Made by a program: the position numbers and the translations under genes. A stretch of DNA of 64,000 nucleotides from Halopiger djelfimassiliensis (lineage in GTDB: Archaea; Halobacteriota; Halobacteria; Halobacteriales; Natrialbaceae), in the NCBI RefSeq assembly GCF_000455365.1, contig NZ_HG315685.1, forward strand, positions 478,794 to 542,793, given 5' to 3'. Below are positions 60,802-64,000 of this stretch, one piece after another; the stretch's first letter is position 1, and each line of letters starts with the position of its first letter. The notes below the pieces were generated by a model. It was given only the letters and a program-made list of their open reading frames with translations. It had not been told where the DNA came from and did not search any database.

Positions 60802-60990
60802 TCACCGCGACCGCGACCCCGGGTACTCGTGGCCGACGACGAGCGCGACCACGTTGACCGTGATAAGTCCGAGAAACAGCGAGAGACGGGTTATCGAGTC
60901 GATTCCGGCGGCGACGACGGGGAGGTAGATGACCGGCAACAGTGTTCCAAGCCAGAAGCCGACGGTAGTGATGGAACTTCCGGGGTGCAT
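60802..60990 (-). CDS. 62-aa two-span membrane protein
   Basis: A small protein with two hydrophobic segments (about 9-28 and 36-52) and a polar end HEYPGSRSR. It begins 5 bases after the stop of the DUF7511 gene, so the two probably form one operon. Such small membrane proteins are common in haloarchaea; function unknown. Confidence 0.7.
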   Translation of the reverse strand: MHPGSSITTVGFWLGTLLPVIYLPVVAAGIDSITRLSLFLGLITVNVVALVVGHEYPGSRSR

Positions 60991-60994
60991 GACC

Positions 60995-61195
60995 TTACCG
61001 CATCGATTCGAGAGCGACGAACGACTCGTCGTGTGCTGTGATCCAGTTGGTCATCAGTTCCTCCTCGCTCGCTTCGCGCGGAAAGAGGGCACATTCGTCC
61101 GGGGCGTTTTCGTTTTCGATAGTAACGTGATCGAGTGCGATGGCGGCTGCCGTCTCCTCGGGCCCTGTGCGCTGGGTGTCGATGTCGTTAGTCAT
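60995..61195 (-). CDS. DUF7511-type small protein
   Basis: A 66-residue acidic protein with the conserved stretch DECALFPREASEEELMTNWI and ending FVALESMR, matching a haloarchaeal DUF7511 domain from memory. It is the first gene of a pair with the downstream membrane protein, 4 bases apart. Function unknown. Confidence 0.75.
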   Translation of the reverse strand: MTNDIDTQRTGPEETAAAIALDHVTIENENAPDECALFPREASEEELMTNWITAHDESFVALESMR

Positions 61196-61455
61196 TGGCA
61201 ACAGGCGGCGGTCGCGCCGTGTCGACGTTCGCGGCACACCCCCATTGTTATCGGTTCGCTAACGCGGTCAATCGAGTCTGGAACGGCGCTTCGATCCGTT
61301 TTCAGACGCCGTAATCGGGTGAAAAAGAACACCACAGGCGATGACGTGTACGTCCTCGTTATAGTCGCTGCTCGGCCCGGATCATCGACTACCGGGCTTG
61401 GAAACGAGAGCTTTCGGTCGGATCGTCGGTTCCCGGTCCGCGAGCAAACGGCTCG

Positions 61456-62565
61456 TTACTCGACTTCGGGTCGCGCTCCGAGCGAGAACTCCGTCGTCGT
61501 CTCCCGGCCGTTTCGCCAGAGCCGAAGTTCGAGGTCGTCGCCGGGGCTGGTTTCGAGGGCGAGATGCGACGAGAGCGCGTGGCGATCCGGGATCGGCTCG
61601 CCGTCCATCTCGAGGATGACGTCGCCGCCGACGGGGATCGGCTCGTTTCGCCGACGGACGAACCTGTCGGCCCCTTCGAGGGCTCCTTCGGCCGGCCCGT
61701 CGTTGACATCGACGACAGCGACGCCGGTCGCGCTGGGGAGGTCGTTCTCCTCGGCGATGAGCCGGTCGACCGTCCGGAGACGGATCCCCATGTAAGAGTG
61801 TCCGTACTCTCCGTTCTCGATGAGTGACGGGACGACGCGGCGGGTCAGCGCGGCCGAGATCGCGAACCCGATGTTGTCCCCGCCCGCGGCGTTGACGACG
61901 CCGATAACGTTGCCGTCGAGATCGACCAGCGGACCGCCGCTGTTGCCGGGGTTGACGGCGGCGTCAGTCTGGATGACGTTCGGGTACGAAAACCGTCTGT
62001 TGGGTGCATCGAGCGTCCGGTTGACGCCGCTGACGATTCCGTCCGTCATCGAGCCCTCGAGACCGAAGGGGTTGCCGATCGCGAGTACCTGCTGGCCGAC
62101 GACGGGACGGCGGTCGGTCAGCGACAGCGGCGTCGCCGAGTCGGGGACGTGGTCGACCTCGAGAACGGCCAGATCGCTGTAGTAATCGGTGCCGACGAGT
62201 CGGGTACCCGTCCAGTCACCGTTGATGTACTGGAGGTCGACGTCGGTGCCGCCGGCGACGACGTGGTCGTTCGTGACGATGTGACTGTCGTCGTAGAGGA
62301 AACCGGACCCCTGTCCCCGGCCCTCGTCACCGGTTCGGGGGTCGTCGACGCCGAAGACGCGGACCTGTGTGACCGAATCGATCGTCGCCTCGTAGACGTC
62401 AGTAAAGGTAGAGCCGTCCGCGAGGTTCTCCCGGTCGATCTCGTGGGAGGTGCTCCCCTCCATTGGATCGATGTTCCGGGGTTCCGAACAGCCGGCGACG
62501 GTACCGACGAGTCCGGCGCTCGCGGCTGCGAGAAACCGTCGCCGGTTCAGTCGAGAATCGTTCAT
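61456..62565 (-). CDS. HtrA/DegP-type serine protease (Tat lipoprotein)
   Basis: A 369-residue S1C protease. RRRFLAAASAGLVGTVAGC is a Tat lipoprotein signal with lipidated Cys26. The triad is complete: His101 in VTNDHVV, Asp131 in YYSDLAV, Ser209 in NPGNSGGPL. A C-terminal PDZ domain (about 265-365) with GDVILEMDGEPIPDRHAL follows. It acts in quality control outside the membrane. ATG at 62565. The long upstream open frame is antisense to pus10 and not coding. Confidence 0.93.
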   Translation of the reverse strand: MNDSRLNRRRFLAAASAGLVGTVAGCSEPRNIDPMEGSTSHEIDRENLADGSTFTDVYEATIDSVTQVRVFGVDDPRTGDEGRGQGSGFLYDDSHIVTNDHVVAGGTDVDLQYINGDWTGTRLVGTDYYSDLAVLEVDHVPDSATPLSLTDRRPVVGQQVLAIGNPFGLEGSMTDGIVSGVNRTLDAPNRRFSYPNVIQTDAAVNPGNSGGPLVDLDGNVIGVVNAAGGDNIGFAISAALTRRVVPSLIENGEYGHSYMGIRLRTVDRLIAEENDLPSATGVAVVDVNDGPAEGALEGADRFVRRRNEPIPVGGDVILEMDGEPIPDRHALSSHLALETSPGDDLELRLWRNGRETTTEFSLGARPEVE

Positions 62566-62778
62566 GTCCGACGGATAGAACCCCATCCATTTCAAGCACG
62601 GGGGGATCATCCCGGTGATGTTCGGCTGTCGGAGTGGTGATCGAATATGTTCGTTTTCCGTCGAGTGGCGTACTCGAGAGGGCGGGACGGTTCGGACTCG
62701 CAGACGGTGATCCGTCGCCGGGCACGCACGACGATCGAAGGGAAAACGTGTTACCCGCGGCACTCCGATCCTCGGGAC

Positions 62779-64000
62779 ATGAGTATCGAAGACGCCCGGG
62801 CGTTGCTCGAAACGGGGGTCGTCTGTGACTCCTGTCTCGGCCGGCCGTTCGCCGAGCGGAGTTTCGGACTGACAAACGCCGAGCGCGGTCGCGCGCTGCG
62901 AACGACGATCGCGATCGCCGACGACGACCCTTTCGAGCCCGTCGACCCCGCCGACTGCTGGGTCTGTGAGGGGTACTGTGGCAGCTTCGACGCCGTCGCG
63001 ACGACGATCGTCGACGCGCTCGAGGGGACCGATTTCGGGACCTATCAGGTCGGGACTCGCGTCCCGCCGCTGGTCGAGGAAAACGAGCGACTCCTCCGGG
63101 AAGACGCCGGACTCGAGCCCGACGCCGGCGAATCCCTCAAACGGGAGGTCAACCGGGAGGTTGGTCGTCGCGTCGGCGCGAAGACGGGAGCCGAGGTCGA
63201 TTTCGATCGCCCGGACGTCCTCGCGGTGGTCGATCTCGAGGCGTTCGATCCGCTCGACGCGATCGATGATTCCGTGACGGGACACGCGGTCGACGTGCAG
63301 GTGAATCCCGCCTTCGTCTACGGCCGGTACCGCAAACTCGAGCGGGACATCCCCCAGACGGAGTGGCCCTGTCGGGAGTGTGGCGGGAGCGGCGTCCAAC
63401 TGGGCGACGGCGGCGAGGAACCCTGTGACTACTGTGGCGGGTCGGGATACATGTACGAGACCAGCGTCGAGCAGACCGTCAGACCGTACGTCGTCGAGGC
63501 GATGGACGGCGACGAGGGGACGTTCCACGGCGCGGGCCGCGAGGACGTCGACGCCCGGATGCTCGGGGAAGGGCGGCCGTTCGTCCTCGAGGTGAAACGG
63601 CCTCGCAAGCGCGATCCCGACGTGGAGGCGCTCGAACGGGAGATCAACGACGCCGCCGACGGCGCGGTCGAGGTCGAAGGGTTGCGGCTGGCGACCTACG
63701 AGATGGTCGAGCGCGTCAAGGAACACGACGCCAGCAAGCACTACCGGGCGGACGTCGAGTTTGCGGACTCGGTCGAGGAAGACGCCTTCGGGACCGCGCT
63801 CGAGGAACTGTCCGGGACGACCGTCGAGCAGGAGACGCCCCAGCGGGTCGATCACCGGCGAGCGAGCCTTACGCGCGAACGAACGGTCTACGAGATCGAC
63901 GGCGAGTTGCTCGAGCCGACCGAGGCCGAGGTCCGGCTTCACGGCGAGGGTGGCCTCTACGTCAAGGAACTCATCAGCAGCGACGACGGCCGGACGGAAC
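62779..64000 (+). CDS. pus10: Pus10, tRNA pseudouridine(54/55) synthase (3' end outside window)
   Basis: Makes pseudouridine 54 and 55 in archaeal tRNA. The N-terminal THUMP-like zinc domain shows CDSCLGRPFAERSFGL (about 14-29) and CWVCEGYC; an inner CRECGG...CDYCGG pair (about 198-220) may bind a second zinc. The catalytic Asp lies in FHGAGREDVDARM-like sequence (about residue 255, motif REDVDARMLG). The reading frame is open to the end of the window. ATG at 62779. It diverges from the HtrA gene. TrmY, which uses its product, is 3 kb away. Confidence 0.93.
   Translation, partial: MSIEDARALLETGVVCDSCLGRPFAERSFGLTNAERGRALRTTIAIADDDPFEPVDPADCWVCEGYCGSFDAVATTIVDALEGTDFGTYQVGTRVPPLVEENERLLREDAGLEPDAGESLKREVNREVGRRVGAKTGAEVDFDRPDVLAVVDLEAFDPLDAIDDSVTGHAVDVQVNPAFVYGRYRKLERDIPQTEWPCRECGGSGVQLGDGGEEPCDYCGGSGYMYETSVEQTVRPYVVEAMDGDEGTFHGAGREDVDARMLGEGRPFVLEVKRPRKRDPDVEALEREINDAADGAVEVEGLRLATYEMVERVKEHDASKHYRADVEFADSVEEDAFGTALEELSGTTVEQETPQRVDHRRASLTRERTVYEIDGELLEPTEAEVRLHGEGGLYVKELISSDDGRTE

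Noticed and set aside
61456-63942. 828-residue minus-strand frame
   Set aside because: The upstream part is antisense to pus10; the HtrA gene begins at the ATG at 62565, where its signal peptide starts.

Overview
The window is a piece of a haloarchaeal chromosome, most like the Natrialbales (Natrinema / Haloterrigena type). It has high GC, acidic proteins, many Tat signals, bat-type HTH-10 regulators, a HalOD1 domain, several very small zinc-ribbon proteins, coenzyme F420 synthesis (CofH) and archaeosine synthesis. Genus is inference from gene content only.

Layout. 1-6.1 kb: cofH (runs off the left edge), purC, purU, purS and purQ, with small membrane and DUF2267 proteins between them. 6.4-14.7 kb: the archaeosine radical-SAM enzyme RaSEA, a Tat-secreted PKD protein, a UspA/CBS pair, a LOV-type Bat regulator, a tungsten aldehyde:ferredoxin oxidoreductase and a YIP1-like membrane protein. 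14.9-20.7 kb: a 5.8 kb element bounded by 37-38 bp inverted repeats. It carries a DDE transposase with a small partner gene and, divergently, a tight six-gene operon. The last three genes of that operon encode two RAMP-type (Cas7-like and Cas5/Cas6-like) proteins and one unknown protein. This transposon-borne RAMP cassette, without Cas10, Cas1/2, helicase or a CRISPR array, is the most unusual part of the window. 20.7-29 kb: housekeeping and small genes (DUF457-like protein, winged-HTH, Cys-rich HTH-10, PNPOx-like, AzlCD, SAMP1/MoaD-like, PadR, Nudix). 29.1-31.9 kb: two tandem paralogous secreted acidic proteins crowded with N-glycosylation sequons and sharing an upstream inverted repeat. 32.1-37 kb: tgtA and arcS, which with RaSEA complete archaeosine synthesis, plus HalOD1, Lrp and TRAM-like genes. 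37.4-45.8 kb: an HdeD-like protein, a luciferase-like monooxygenase, a three-gene phosphorelay (1098-aa soluble kinase, single-domain regulator, receiver-GAF-HTH-10) and a methyltransferase. 45.8-48.8 kb: a gene-poor stretch and then an AT-rich island with a Tat-exported C39-like cysteine peptidase and a Tat lipoprotein. 49-54.2 kb: GNAT, then a Tat lipoprotein amino-acid-binding protein fused by ATGA overlap to a chemotaxis transducer. 54.3-64 kb: regulators, small zinc proteins, tRNA-Pro(CGG), TrmY, HtrA-type protease and Pus10 (runs off the right edge).

Themes. tRNA modification is well represented: TgtA, ArcS and RaSEA make archaeosine at position 15, and Pus10 and TrmY make m1-pseudouridine at position 54. 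Sensory and regulatory genes are dense. Many start sites overlap the preceding stop (ATGA or GTGA), indicating translational coupling. All calls come from reading the sequence; no database search was run.
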